Below, piece after piece: positions 46,351-55,948 of a stretch of DNA of 64,000 nt. Location: positions 248,001 to 312,000 of the forward strand of contig NZ_JANIOF010000004.1 of NCBI RefSeq assembly GCF_024733555.1. Reading direction: 5' to 3'. The stretch comes from Paenibacillus sp. SC116 (GTDB lineage: Bacteria > Bacillota > Bacilli > Paenibacillales > Paenibacillaceae). Below the pieces are notes generated by a model that had not been told where the DNA came from, searched no databases, and was given only the letters and a program-made list of their open reading frames with translations. How positions within the stretch are numbered: the first letter of the stretch is position 1; each line of letters begins with the position of its first letter. The position numbers and the translations under genes were made by a program.

Positions 46351-47307
46351 ATGAATGCAAAAATCATTGATTTCCATTGTGATGTACTTTATAAAATGCT
46401 TTATGAAAATAAGGTGGATTTCGAGAATACCGAACTGTTGGATATTACGCTGCCGCGATTGAAGCAAGGTCAAGTTGGCATTCAAGTATTTGCTCTTTAT
46501 TTAGAAGCAGCTCCATTAATAGGACCTCCACGATTTGCTCAAGTGCTGCGTGCTATCGATCTGTTTCGTGAGCAGATTGCTGTGCTGCCAGAAATGCATT
46601 GGGTGAAATGGAAAGAAGATTTGGAGACGTTGGAACATGACCGTTCGCTAATAGGCTCCATTCTCTCTTTGGAGGGGGTAGATGCACTAGAAGGAGATAT
46701 GGTTTATGTACGTACGTTGCATGAGCTAGGCGTGCGATTTATTGGACTGTCTTGGAATCATGCCAACTGGGCAGTAGATGGAGCAGGTGAGCCGCGCTCC
46801 GGAGGATTTACGAGAGAAGGATGGCAGCTAATTGAAGAGTGTGATCGATTAGGAATTATACTAGATGTGTCACATTTGAATGAACGTGCGTTCTGGGAAC
46901 TGATGGACGGTACAACGCGACCGGTCATTGCTTCTCATTCGAACTGCGCTTCCTTACAGCCGCATCCTCGCAATCTGACAGATGATCAGATTCGTGCCAT
47001 CATCGCACGGGACGGTAGAATAGGTGTGACTTACGTGCCGCTATTCGTAGCAGAAAAAGAACTTGTCACGATAGAGGACTTGCTGGGGCATATCGATCAT
47101 ATTATTCAATTAGGTGGAGAGAATCATCTGATGCTCGGCTCAGACTTTGATGGCATAGATGACAAAATTCACAACTTAGAGCATGCCGGACATCATCCAA
47201 ACTTACTCGCAATGATTGAGCAGCGTTATGGAAGTGCAGTCATGAACAAAATTGCATATGAGAATGCAAATAGGTTCCTAAAGACATATTTGCCGCAGCG
47301 GGTATAG
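46351..47307 (+). CDS. Membrane dipeptidase (M19 family)
   Basis: Zinc dipeptidase of the renal-dipeptidase family, 318 residues. ATG 46351 with AAGGGA 10 nt upstream; ATG 46300 overlaps the -10 box and would add 17 highly charged residues. Motifs: IIDFHCDVLYKM (first zinc pair), SLEGVDALEGD, GLSWNHANWAVDG, LDVSHLNERAFWEL, IASHSNC, GSDFDGID. No signal peptide is seen, so it is probably cytoplasmic. Substrates may be dipeptides, including D-amino-acid or Cys-Gly types; not determinable here. Confidence 0.92.
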   Translation: MNAKIIDFHCDVLYKMLYENKVDFENTELLDITLPRLKQGQVGIQVFALYLEAAPLIGPPRFAQVLRAIDLFREQIAVLPEMHWVKWKEDLETLEHDRSLIGSILSLEGVDALEGDMVYVRTLHELGVRFIGLSWNHANWAVDGAGEPRSGGFTREGWQLIEECDRLGIILDVSHLNERAFWELMDGTTRPVIASHSNCASLQPHPRNLTDDQIRAIIARDGRIGVTYVPLFVAEKELVTIEDLLGHIDHIIQLGGENHLMLGSDFDGIDDKIHNLEHAGHHPNLLAMIEQRYGSAVMNKIAYENANRFLKTYLPQRV

Positions 47308-47443
47308 CAAAATAATATTTATTACCTATCACATCTTTGCATCATATTTATCTCAAGGTGCTATGAGCGAAGATGGGAAAACGCTTGCCTTTTACTAAGA
47401 CTGGACATAGAATGATTATGACTCAGGCCAATAAGCCATTGCC

Positions 47444-47458
47444 AACTATTTAATAGTT
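47444..47458 (+). promoter_or_regulatory. Palindrome upstream of korA
   Basis: AACTATT-T-AATAGTT, 7-bp arms around one base, in the interval between the dipeptidase and korA. No clear promoter can be assigned around it. Confidence 0.35.
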
Positions 47459-47528
47459 ACAAGATGCGTAAATGATGTGTAACATGGATAGGCAGTATTT
47501 TCGAGTCACCTTAAAGGAGTGGGCGAGC

Positions 47529-49262
47529 TTGATTAGTCAATTGTCATGGAAAATCGGGGGGCAGCAAGGGGAAGGTGTGGAAAGTACAGACCGTATTTTC
47601 TCTACTGCATTGAATCGTTTAGGTTATTACTTATACGGTTACCGACACTTTTCATCACGTATTAAAGGCGGACATACCAATAATAAGATTCGTATTAGCA
47701 CGAAACCTATTCGTGCCATTTCAGATGATTTAGATATTCTCGTTGCATTTGACCAAGAATCGATTGATTTAAATGCACATGAGTTGCACGCTAACGGGGT
47801 TATCGTAGCGGATGCAAAGTTTAATCCAGTTGTACCTGAAGGAGCAACTGCGCGATTGTTTGCCGTACCTATTACAGCGATAGCTGAGGAACTTGGCACA
47901 TCACTAATGAAGAACATGGTAGCATCTGGTGCTTCATGGGCTCTATTAGGTCTGCCTTTAGAAGTGTTCAATAAGGCAGTTGAAGAAGAGTTCGGCCGTA
48001 AAGGCGCAGCTGTCGTAGAGAAAAATATTGAAGCAGTACGCCGTGGCGCTGACTTCGTACTTGAACAGGCCGGGGGGCCATTGGAAGAATTCCGATTGGA
48101 GCCTGCTGATGGCAAGCAAAAGCTATTTATGATTGGTAACGATGCGATGGCACTTGGGTCGTTGGCAGCGGGATGCAGAATAATGTCTGCGTATCCAATT
48201 ACGCCTGCTTCTGAAATTATGGAATATTTAATTAAAAAACTGCCGAAATTCGGTGGAACGGTTGTTCAAACAGAGGACGAAATTGCAGCAGCAACGATGG
48301 CTATCGGTGCTAACTATGCAGGTGTTCGTACAATGACGGCATCTGCTGGACCAGGTCTTTCTCTTATGATGGAGGCTATTGGTCTAGCAGGTATGACAGA
48401 GACGCCTCTCGTTATTGTTGATACTCAGCGCGGAGGTCCAAGTACGGGGTTGCCGACGAAGCAAGAACAAAGTGACGTAAACGCAATGATCTATGGAACG
48501 CATGGAGAGATTCCAAAGATCATTATTTCTCCTAGTTCCATTGAAGAGTGTTTCTATGATATGATCGAGGCTTTCAACTTAGCGGAGCAGTATCAATGTC
48601 CGGTTATTGTGTTGACTGACTTGCAGCTCTCCTTGGGTAAGCAATCTTGTGAAATGCTTGATTACAATCGTATCGTCATCAATCGCGGCAAGCTCGTATC
48701 AGATGTGCCGCCGTTGGAGACGCATGAGCAATTCAAACGATACGAGCTCACGGAAGATGGTATTTCACCTCGTGTAATTCCAGGTGAAAAAGGCGGTCTT
48801 CATCATGTGACAGGTGTAGAACATGATGAGATTGGACGCCCATCTGAGAGTTCGGTTAACCGCAAGAAGATGATGGATAAGCGTCTTTCGAAATTGAACA
48901 GCCTAAACATTACGAATGCCATTCATGTAGATGCGCCTCATGAGGAGCCAGAGCTGCTTATCGTAGGTATGGGGTCTACTGGTGGTACGATTGATGAGGC
49001 TCGTGTACGATTAGAGGAAGAGGGTATTAAAACGAACCATATTACAGTTCGTCAAATCTATCCGTTCCCAACAGAGTTGTTCGAACCATATGCGGATCGA
49101 GCAAGCAAAATTGTCGTTGTGGAGAATAACGCAACAGGACAATTGGCGGATCAAATTAAGCTTAACGTAGGATGTGGAGATAAAGTTCGTAATATGCTCA
49201 AGTATGACGGAACGCCTTTCCTACCAAGCGAAATCTATTCCCGAAGCAAGGAGTTGGTGTAA
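47529..49262 (+). CDS. korA: 2-oxoacid:ferredoxin oxidoreductase, fused gamma-alpha subunit
   Basis: Subunit of a ferredoxin-dependent 2-oxoacid (probably 2-oxoglutarate or pyruvate) oxidoreductase producing acyl-CoA, CO2 and reduced ferredoxin. TTG 47529 is 9 nt after AGGAG; 577 residues. The gamma domain is N-terminal (IGGQQGEGVESTDRIFS, FSSRIKGGHTNNKIRIS, to about 190). The alpha domain follows (IGNDAMALGSLAAGCRIMSAY, YPITPASEIMEYL, TMTASAGPGLSLMMEAIGLA, QRGGPSTGLPTKQEQSD). Forms a pair with korB two bases downstream. No ferredoxin gene is adjacent. Confidence 0.93.
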   Translation: MISQLSWKIGGQQGEGVESTDRIFSTALNRLGYYLYGYRHFSSRIKGGHTNNKIRISTKPIRAISDDLDILVAFDQESIDLNAHELHANGVIVADAKFNPVVPEGATARLFAVPITAIAEELGTSLMKNMVASGASWALLGLPLEVFNKAVEEEFGRKGAAVVEKNIEAVRRGADFVLEQAGGPLEEFRLEPADGKQKLFMIGNDAMALGSLAAGCRIMSAYPITPASEIMEYLIKKLPKFGGTVVQTEDEIAAATMAIGANYAGVRTMTASAGPGLSLMMEAIGLAGMTETPLVIVDTQRGGPSTGLPTKQEQSDVNAMIYGTHGEIPKIIISPSSIEECFYDMIEAFNLAEQYQCPVIVLTDLQLSLGKQSCEMLDYNRIVINRGKLVSDVPPLETHEQFKRYELTEDGISPRVIPGEKGGLHHVTGVEHDEIGRPSESSVNRKKMMDKRLSKLNSLNITNAIHVDAPHEEPELLIVGMGSTGGTIDEARVRLEEEGIKTNHITVRQIYPFPTELFEPYADRASKIVVVENNATGQLADQIKLNVGCGDKVRNMLKYDGTPFLPSEIYSRSKELV

Positions 49263-49263
49263 G

Positions 49264-50130
49264 ATGGCAACGTTCAAAGAGTTTCGCAACAATGTGAAGC
49301 CGAACTGGTGCCCGGGATGCGGTGACTTCTCGATTCAAGCAGCAATTCAACGCGCAGCGGCCAACGTAGGCTTGGAGCCTGAACAACTAGCCGTAATTTC
49401 AGGTATCGGCTGTTCCGGTCGTATTTCAGGATATGTGAACGCGTATGGCTTCCATGGTATACATGGTCGCGCATTGCCAATTGCACAGGGGGTAAAGCTG
49501 GCGAATCGTGATTTGACGGTTATTGCCTCTGGCGGTGACGGTGATGGATTTGCAATCGGTATGGGACATACGGTGCATGCGATTCGTCGTAATGTGAATA
49601 TGACCTATATCGTTATGGATAATCAAATCTACGGATTGACAAAGGGTCAAACTTCCCCGCGTAGTGCTGTTGGTTTCAAGACGAAGAGTACACCGGAAGG
49701 TTCGGTAGAGACAACGCTAGCTCCGTTGGAGATCGCACTAGCTGCTGGAGCGACTTTCGTAGCTCAATCGTTCTCTAGCGACTTGAAGCAGCTGACATCT
49801 TTAATCGAGCAGGGTATCAATCATGAAGGATTCTCTTTAATTAACGTGTTCAGTCCTTGTGTCACATTTAACAAAATCAACACGTATGACTGGTTTAAAG
49901 AGAATATCGTTAACTTGGCAACGGTGGAAGGCTACGATCCGACGAACCGGGTGATGGCCATGACGAAGCTAATGGAGACGAACGGAATGATTACAGGACT
50001 TATTTATCAAGATACTTCCCGTCGTTCGTATGAGAACTTGGTACCTGGCTTCTCTCAAGAGTCCTTGGCGCATCATGATTTGACTCTCTCGGAAGATGAT
50101 TTCAATGGCTTGCTTAAAGAATTTAAGTAA
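49264..50130 (+). CDS. korB: 2-oxoacid:ferredoxin oxidoreductase, beta subunit
   Basis: Thiamine-diphosphate and [4Fe-4S] subunit, 288 residues; ATG 49264 immediately after the korA stop, AAGGAG upstream. The N-terminal NWCPGCGDFSIQAAI and the later GIGCSGRI supply cluster cysteines. The ThDP motif is ASGGDGDGFAIGMGH through MDNQIYGLTKGQTSP, and a further Cys is in FSPCVTFNKI. Substrate (2-oxoglutarate versus pyruvate) is not resolved by sequence reading. Confidence 0.94.
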   Translation: MATFKEFRNNVKPNWCPGCGDFSIQAAIQRAAANVGLEPEQLAVISGIGCSGRISGYVNAYGFHGIHGRALPIAQGVKLANRDLTVIASGGDGDGFAIGMGHTVHAIRRNVNMTYIVMDNQIYGLTKGQTSPRSAVGFKTKSTPEGSVETTLAPLEIALAAGATFVAQSFSSDLKQLTSLIEQGINHEGFSLINVFSPCVTFNKINTYDWFKENIVNLATVEGYDPTNRVMAMTKLMETNGMITGLIYQDTSRRSYENLVPGFSQESLAHHDLTLSEDDFNGLLKEFK

Positions 50131-50153
50131 TTATAAATAAATTCAATTAATTG

Positions 50154-50190
50154 TTAAAAAGGCATATGTCGAAAGATGTATGCTTTTTTT
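50154..50190 (+). terminator. korB terminator
   Basis: GGCATATGTC-GAAA-GATGTATGCT hairpin with wobble pairs, flanked by an A tract and seven T. Confidence 0.85.
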
Positions 50191-50258
50191 ATTTTCATAG
50201 TATAATAAAAGTTGGTATATGAACTAGACTAGAGAGATATTCGAGAGGTGGAAGAATC

Positions 50259-50828
50259 ATGAAAACTGTACCAGTAGGCGTTTCCGGTCGTCATATTCAT
50301 CTAACACAAGAGCACATCGAGGCACTATTTGGACCCGGCGCTCAACTAACAGAATTCAAAGCATTGTCTCAGCCAGGACAATTCGCAGCAGTAGAAACAG
50401 TAGAAGTTATCGGACCTAAAGGTTCCTTCAATACAGTACGTATTTTGGGACCAGCTCGTCCAGCATCTCAATTGGAAGTTTCTCGTACGGATTCCTTCGC
50501 TTTGGGTATTAAAGCTCCTGTGCGTGAATCTGGCGCTATTGCTGATACACCTGGTGTTACTCTTAAAGGGCCGCATGGCGAAGTTGTATTGGATCAAGGT
50601 GTTATCGTTGCTGCTCGTCATATTCACTTCCATACATCCGATGCTGAGAAGTGGGGAATTCAAGATAAGCAAACATTGCGTGTACGTGTAGGCGGAGAGC
50701 GTGGCGTCGTATTCGAAAATGTACTTGCTCGTGTACATCCTACATTTGCATTGGACATGCATATCGATACAGATGAAGCAAATGCTGCAGGTGTTAAGAA
50801 CGGCGACACAGCTGAAATTATTGACTAA
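50259..50828 (+). CDS. PduL-type phosphate acyltransferase
   Basis: Phosphotransacylase of the PduL family (PTAC), which interconverts acyl-CoA and acyl-phosphate using paired zinc sites. 189 residues with two duplicated beta-barrel halves: VGVSGRHIHLTQEHIEALFG, PGQFAAVETVEVIGPKG, SRTDSFALGI, then VIVAARHIHFHTSDAEKWGI. His-containing RHIHL and RHIHF are the metal signatures. It is not next to microcompartment genes, so it is more likely a housekeeping PTA-like enzyme for acetate or propionate metabolism. It may use acyl-CoA made by KorAB, though this is inference. Confidence 0.92.
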   Translation: MKTVPVGVSGRHIHLTQEHIEALFGPGAQLTEFKALSQPGQFAAVETVEVIGPKGSFNTVRILGPARPASQLEVSRTDSFALGIKAPVRESGAIADTPGVTLKGPHGEVVLDQGVIVAARHIHFHTSDAEKWGIQDKQTLRVRVGGERGVVFENVLARVHPTFALDMHIDTDEANAAGVKNGDTAEIID

Positions 50829-50839
50829 TAAAGCATCAT

Positions 50840-50866
50840 AAACGGTCCCTGATGGGGCCGTTTTTT
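50840..50866 (+). terminator. Terminator after the PduL-like gene
   Basis: AAACGGTCCC-TGAT-GGGGCCGTTT hairpin, then T run. Confidence 0.92.
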
Positions 50867-50887
50867 AATTTCCTGCAACGTCCTATC

Positions 50888-50917
50888 TTGGAATCGAATA
50901 GAAATCAATGGTATAAT
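50888..50917 (+). promoter_or_regulatory. miaB promoter
   Basis: TTGGAA (50888-50893), 18-bp spacer, TATAAT (50912-50917), about 90 bp before miaB. Confidence 0.6.
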
Positions 50918-51006
50918 ATTCTGGATTGTGTTTCGAACTCACTTTGTAATCAAATGAATGATGATTGTAGACAAAATTATAAATACAAAAGGGAGTGACC
51001 AAGAGG

Positions 51007-52557
51007 ATGAGCAAGGGGAAGGATTACGCTAAGTATTTTGACTTTTCTCAGGCCAAAGTCATTTCAGAGGATGAGAACGGCAAGAAGATTCGTCTTAATG
51101 GCCGTGAAATTTATATTATGTCAGAACCGAATCAGCGTCAAGAAAAGCAGCGTGGCAAACAGGACATTCAGGTGCATTATGAAGAGGCTGTTCCTGAGAC
51201 GTTACGTGAGCTGGGTAAGGGAAAGCGTTACATCATTTATACGTTTGGTTGTCAGATGAATGAGCACGATTCAGAGACGATGAGCGGTTTGTTGGAACAG
51301 ATGGGTTATGAGAAGACAGAAGATCGAAAAGAAGCGGATATCATTTTACTTAATACATGTGCGATCCGTGAAAATGCTGAAGACAAAGTATTTGGAGAAT
51401 TAGGCCATCTGAAAACACTTAAGCTTGAGCGGCCTGGTCTCATTCTTGGGGTATGCGGCTGCATGTCTCAAGAGGAGAATGTCGTCAATCGCATTATGAG
51501 CAAGCATCAATTTGTTGATATCATCTTTGGAACTCATAATATTCATCGTCTGCCGTTCCTCGTTCGTGATGCTTTATTCAATAAAGAAATGGTTGTTGAT
51601 GTATGGTCCAAGGAAGGCGATATTATCGAAAACCTGCCTAAGAAGCGTGCAGGCATGCGTGGATGGGTAAACATTATGTATGGTTGTGACAAGTTTTGTA
51701 CGTACTGTATCGTGCCATATACGCGAGGTAAGGAACGGAGTCGTTTGCCAGAGGATGTTATTGCAGAGGTCCGAGAGTTGGCACGTCAGGGCTATAAGGA
51801 AATTACACTGCTTGGTCAAAATGTAAATGCCTACGGCAAGGACTTTGCTAATAGAACGTATACGTTTGGGCATCTTATGGATGAGATTCGTACCATTAAT
51901 CTTCCTCGTATTCGCTTTACAACTTCACATCCTCGTGACTTCGACGACCATTTAATCGAAGTGTTGGCCAAGCAGGGGAATCTTGTGGAGCATATTCATC
52001 TTCCTGTTCAATCGGGTAGTAGTGAAGTGCTGAAGAAGATGAGTCGCAAGTATACACGCGAGCATTATTTACAGCTTGTACATAAAATTAAGGCTGCGAT
52101 TCCGAACGTATCGCTTACGACGGATATTATTGTAGGTTTCCCAGGCGAAACAGACGAGCATTTTGAAGAGACGATGTCTTTGATGAGAGAAGTGGAGTTT
52201 GAACAGGCGTATACCTTTATTTATTCACCGCGAGAAGGAACACCAGCAGCTCAAATGGAAGACAGCGTGCCTATGGAAGTGAAGAAGGAGCGCTTGCAGC
52301 GTCTCAATGCATTGATGAAGGACTATAGTCGCAAAGGAAATGAGAAATTGCTTGGTGAGACGGTAGAGGTATTAGTTGAAAGTGAAAGTAAAAATAATGA
52401 ACTAATCTTGTCCGGCCGTACTCGTACCAATAGGCTCGTTCATTTCACAGGCTCGAAAGAGTTGATTGGTCAGTTTGTACATGTGGAAGTGACAGATATT
52501 AAATCTTTCTATATAAAAGGCGAGCTTGTCACAGAAAAGATGCAGATGAGTTCTTAA
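51007..52557 (+). CDS. miaB: tRNA-2-methylthio-N6-dimethylallyladenosine synthase MiaB
   Basis: Radical-SAM methylthiotransferase acting on i6A37 of tRNAs. ATG 51007 is 8 nt after GGGAGTGA (GTG 50995 lies inside it); 516 residues. N-terminal MTTase domain with cluster cysteines in [21 protein letters not shown] and [10 protein letters not shown]. Radical-SAM CxxxCxxC in [17 protein letters not shown] (from residue 227). C-terminal TRAM domain from about 440. miaB-ricA matches ymcB-ymcA in Bacillus. Confidence 0.97.
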   Translation: MSKGKDYAKYFDFSQAKVISEDENGKKIRLNGREIYIMSEPNQRQEKQRGKQDIQVHYEEAVPETLRELGKGKRYIIYTFGCQMNEHDSETMSGLLEQMGYEKTEDRKEADIILLNTCAIRENAEDKVFGELGHLKTLKLERPGLILGVCGCMSQEENVVNRIMSKHQFVDIIFGTHNIHRLPFLVRDALFNKEMVVDVWSKEGDIIENLPKKRAGMRGWVNIMYGCDKFCTYCIVPYTRGKERSRLPEDVIAEVRELARQGYKEITLLGQNVNAYGKDFANRTYTFGHLMDEIRTINLPRIRFTTSHPRDFDDHLIEVLAKQGNLVEHIHLPVQSGSSEVLKKMSRKYTREHYLQLVHKIKAAIPNVSLTTDIIVGFPGETDEHFEETMSLMREVEFEQAYTFIYSPREGTPAAQMEDSVPMEVKKERLQRLNALMKDYSRKGNEKLLGETVEVLVESESKNNELILSGRTRTNRLVHFTGSKELIGQFVHVEVTDIKSFYIKGELVTEKMQMSS

Positions 52558-52572
52558 AAATGATAACAGCAT

Positions 52573-52603
52573 CAGGTACAATGGAAAAGGAAGATTGTAC
52601 CTG
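52573..52603 (+). other. Perfect hairpin just upstream of ricA SD
   Basis: CAGGTACAAT (52573-52582) / ATTGTACCTG (52594-52603), 10 bp, with an 11-nt purine-rich loop. No T run follows; the ricA SD begins 6 nt later. Likely an mRNA processing, stability or translation-control stem in the miaB-ricA transcript. Confidence 0.65.
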
Positions 52604-52621
52604 TAGATGGGGGAGATTGAG

Positions 52622-53095
52622 GTGTCACAGCAATCCAAAGAGACACAGAGTCAGCCAGCAACAAAATTAACATGTGGTGTGCCAAAGTTTGAAGCGGCTG
52701 AAGTACTTGTGCGTGAAGATATTATGCAGAAGGCGAAGCATTTGGCAGAGCTAATCTGCACAACAGAGGAAGTAAAGCAGTATCAGGAAGCAGAAAAGTT
52801 GATTCAGAAGCATGATCAAGTACAAAAAACAATCGCGATGCTCAAGAAGAAGCAAAAAGAGATTGTTGCATTTGAATCCTTCAACAATACGGCTATGGTG
52901 GAAAAGATTGAAGCTGAACTAGATGCGTTACAAGATGAGCTTGATAATGTCCCGCTTGTGGTACAGTTCCAGCAAAGCCAAACCGATGTGAACTATTTGC
53001 TGCAGTTGATTATGAGTGTTATTCGTGACTCCGTTTCGGAGAAGATCAATGTAGAAGCGGGTCGTGAAGATGATCCTGAGAGCTGCAGTGACTAA
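52622..53095 (+). CDS. ricA: RicA (YmcA), RNase Y specificity complex subunit
   Basis: In Bacillus, RicA, RicF (YlbF) and RicT (YaaT) form a complex with iron-sulfur clusters that directs RNase Y processing of operon mRNAs and promotes competence, biofilm and sporulation. GTG 52622 after GGGGGAG; 157 residues of the YlbF/YmcA helical fold: LAELICTTEEVKQYQEAEKL, AMLKKKQKEIVAFE. Cysteines near the start (KLTCGVPKF), in ELICTT and near the end (ESCSD) could be cluster ligands. Confidence 0.9.
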   Translation: MSQQSKETQSQPATKLTCGVPKFEAAEVLVREDIMQKAKHLAELICTTEEVKQYQEAEKLIQKHDQVQKTIAMLKKKQKEIVAFESFNNTAMVEKIEAELDALQDELDNVPLVVQFQQSQTDVNYLLQLIMSVIRDSVSEKINVEAGREDDPESCSD

Positions 53096-53170
53096 GAATG
53101 GGGCTTGCCGCATGATTGTGCAGTTGCATGTACATAGTGAGGCACACCTTTTAAAATAAGACAAGCGAAG

Positions 53171-53215
53171 AAGCATGCCATCTCACTTTTAGGAGTGAGT
53201 GGGATGCTTTTTTTT
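53171..53215 (+). terminator. ricA terminator
   Basis: AAGCAT...ATGCTT outer stem with inner CTCACT/AGTGAG, then eight or more T. The remaining 53216-53430 is AT-rich with no gene seen. Confidence 0.88.
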
Positions 53216-53430
53216 GTATATGCACAGAAATAAATGTTTATTAGGCGACAAATTTATAAATATCCGCATAACATAAAAATATAAAGGTCATCATCTAAGC
53301 AGAAATACAGTGTACTATAAGCTGCTCCAGCACGTCTTCTATAGGCGAATTCATTCAATCTGTCCCTCTATCCAATCGTAAAGATGATGGCATGCTTGTC
53401 ACTATTCAGAAGTGAGAGGGAGGGACGGAG

Positions 53431-55149
53431 ATGATGGTTTCAAGGCCTTGGCTGCAGCATTACCCAAGTGAAGTAGCATCCTCATATGAATATCCTCGTA
53501 TTAACGCAGGGCATATGCTTGTCCACGCGACAGAAACGAATCCAGACCAGTACGCATGTTCATTTATGGGTTACAATTTAACTTACAAGAAATTGCTTAG
53601 CTCGGCCTATCAATTTGCAAATGGCTTGTCACAGCTTGGTGTGAGTAAGGGAGAGCGTGTAGCTATCATGCTTCCGAATTGTCCGCAAATGATGATTGCC
53701 TATTTTGGTACGCTTCTCTATGGAGCTATTGCGGTAATGACGAATCCGCTCTATAAGGAGGGGGAGCTTACCCATCAGCTAAATGATGCAGAAGCTTCGG
53801 TACTTGTTACATTGGATTTATTTATGGAGCGGGTATCAAGAGTAAGAGATAAAACTTCCTTAAGAACGATAATCGTTGCTTCGATTGCAGAGTACTTGCT
53901 ATTCCCCAAAAATGTGCTATACCCGTTAAAAATGAAGAAAGATGGTCAGTCTACAGTTGTACCGGCTGGTGATGACATCTATCGTTTTAAGCGTTGGCTG
54001 CGTACATGCAGCTCGACCCCTGTCCTTGCTGAAGTGGATGCACAGGAAGATGTCGCGATACTCCAGTATACAGGTGGCACGACAGGCGTAGCAAAGGGTG
54101 TTATGCTGACGCACTATAACTTGGTAGCCAATACGGTACAGAATTCGCGGTGGTTCTATCGTGCCAAACGAGGAGAAGAAGTATTTATGGCAGCGCTTCC
54201 TTGCTTCCATGTATTCGGTTTAACGGTACTGCTGCATCAATCGGTTTATAATGCAGGCAGGCTTATTTTATTACCTAGATTCGATGTAAAACAAGTGTTA
54301 CAGCATATTGAGAAATACAAAGTAACGATCTTTCCTGGCGCACCAGCCATGTATAATGCAATCGTTCACGACACTAATCATTCATCCTATCAATTACATT
54401 CCATTCGTGCCTGTGTAAGCGGTGCATCTCCTCTACCGCATGAGGTGCAGGAAAAGTTCGAGCGGATCACAGGCGGACGACTTATTGAAGGTTATGGGTC
54501 AACCGAGACATCGCCTGTCAGCCATGCTAATAATATATGGGGCTATCGCAAAATAGGCTCTATTGGCATACCTTATCCAAATACAGATGCGATAATCGTC
54601 CATCCTGAGACAGGTGAACAGCTTGATGTTGGGGAAATCGGGGAGGTTGTCGTCCGCGGACCGCAAGTAATGAAAGGGTATTGGAAGCGGCCAGAAGACA
54701 CAGCAGCCGTCTTAAAAGAAGGATGGTTCTATACTGGCGACTTAGGTAAAATGGATGAAGAGGGATTTTTCTACATCGTTGACCGTAAAAAAGATATGAT
54801 TAATGCGAGCGGATTTAAAGTATATCCTCGCGAAGTCGAGGAAGTGCTGTATGAACACCCATCGATCAAGGAAGCTGTTGTTATCGGTGTACCGGACGCC
54901 TATCGTGGAGAAACGGTAAAAGCATTTGTCATTTTGGATGAAAAGGCGACGGATGTAGATGAGGACGCCATCAAACAATGGTGCCGAGATCGAATTGCTG
55001 TCTTTAAGGTTCCGCGGATTGTCGAGTTTCGAACTCAGCTGCCAAAAACGATGGTCGGGAAAGTGCTGCGGCGTCAGTTAGTGGCAGAAGAGGCCGCAAG
55101 AAAGCAGCCTAGAGACGATTCTAATCCATCTCAGGATGAAGAGACATAA
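53431..55149 (+). CDS. Long-chain fatty acid-CoA ligase
   Basis: AMP-forming acyl-CoA synthetase of the ANL superfamily (LcfA/LcfB type), 572 residues. ATG ATG start after GAGGGAGGGA. Core motifs: ILQYTGGTTGVAKGVMLTHY (P-loop, near 213), IEGYGSTETSP, YTGDLGKMDEEGFFYIVDRK, GFKVYPREVEE, and catalytic Lys region LPKTMVGKVLRRQL. Activates fatty acids for beta-oxidation or lipid remodelling. A thioesterase gene follows, the opposing activity. Confidence 0.93.
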   Translation: MMVSRPWLQHYPSEVASSYEYPRINAGHMLVHATETNPDQYACSFMGYNLTYKKLLSSAYQFANGLSQLGVSKGERVAIMLPNCPQMMIAYFGTLLYGAIAVMTNPLYKEGELTHQLNDAEASVLVTLDLFMERVSRVRDKTSLRTIIVASIAEYLLFPKNVLYPLKMKKDGQSTVVPAGDDIYRFKRWLRTCSSTPVLAEVDAQEDVAILQYTGGTTGVAKGVMLTHYNLVANTVQNSRWFYRAKRGEEVFMAALPCFHVFGLTVLLHQSVYNAGRLILLPRFDVKQVLQHIEKYKVTIFPGAPAMYNAIVHDTNHSSYQLHSIRACVSGASPLPHEVQEKFERITGGRLIEGYGSTETSPVSHANNIWGYRKIGSIGIPYPNTDAIIVHPETGEQLDVGEIGEVVVRGPQVMKGYWKRPEDTAAVLKEGWFYTGDLGKMDEEGFFYIVDRKKDMINASGFKVYPREVEEVLYEHPSIKEAVVIGVPDAYRGETVKAFVILDEKATDVDEDAIKQWCRDRIAVFKVPRIVEFRTQLPKTMVGKVLRRQLVAEEAARKQPRDDSNPSQDEET

Positions 55150-55394
55150 ATGCACATAAATGCTTTGAGAAGCCATTGAGCATGGTTTGAGCCTGTGTAC
55201 AGTGGGAGTGGACATTAAAGTTGATTGCAAGGGACTTCATAGGGTAATGTTAACGTAAAAGCATTCATGATTTGTAGAAGTGGTTGCAGTCAATCGTGCA
55301 TTTCATTGTACTTTTGATTTGTCTTGTGCGATTGACTGTAAACGGAACTATCATCATAGGATTGGCCCGTCATCATGGCAAGGAGGATAATAGA

Positions 55395-55874
55395 ATGGAA
55401 CATCTAGACTATAAGCATGAGAACGATAACAACAGCACTTTGGAGGGAAAGAGAGAAACTGAGCTGCGCATATCTCCTGAGGAATGGGCTGCCTTCGAAG
55501 AGAAGGCTGAGTCATCTTTTTGGGGCTTTCTCGGCTGCAAAGTAGTGTCTATAACCGCAGATGAGACCGTTATCAGCTTGGAAGTAGGCCCGCACCATAT
55601 GAATATGTTAGGCATTGTAAACGGAGGGGTGTCCTCGTCTCTGTTGGACAATTCGATGGGGATGATGGCTGGTGCATTGCGACCGGAATATAATATGGTA
55701 ACAAGCAATTTGAATATTCATTTTGTTGCTCCTTTGAAAGGCCCTGTCATTATGACACATGCGAAAGTATTGCACGGCAGCAAGCGAACGTTAACTTGTT
55801 ATGCTGAAGTTCGCGAAGCAGACGGTACAGTGGGAGCAATAGGAACGGCTACGTTCCGTGGCATAAAGAAATAA
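55395..55874 (+). CDS. PaaI-type hotdog-fold thioesterase
   Basis: 159 residues from ATG 55395, preceded by AAGGAGGAT; the open frame upstream reads as hydrophobic noise without SD. Hotdog fold with HHMNMLGIVNGGVSSSLLDN, the family helix with catalytic Asp/Asn, and TSNLNIHFVAPLKG. Probably hydrolyses acyl-CoA or aryl-CoA. A charged N-terminal extension of about 40 residues precedes the domain. Substrate unknown. Confidence 0.88.
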   Translation: MEHLDYKHENDNNSTLEGKRETELRISPEEWAAFEEKAESSFWGFLGCKVVSITADETVISLEVGPHHMNMLGIVNGGVSSSLLDNSMGMMAGALRPEYNMVTSNLNIHFVAPLKGPVIMTHAKVLHGSKRTLTCYAEVREADGTVGAIGTATFRGIKK

Positions 55875-55948
55875 GATTGACTTTTTAATCATATTTGTCA
55901 TAATGGCTGTACAAGTTGGAAGCCTATGTAGAAATGGGGAGAAGAAAC

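Noticed and set aside
55284-55394. N-terminal extension of the thioesterase that looks like a membrane segment
   Set aside because: ATG 55395 has a strong SD (AAGGAGGAT) and starts a normal thioesterase; the upstream residues have no start signal.
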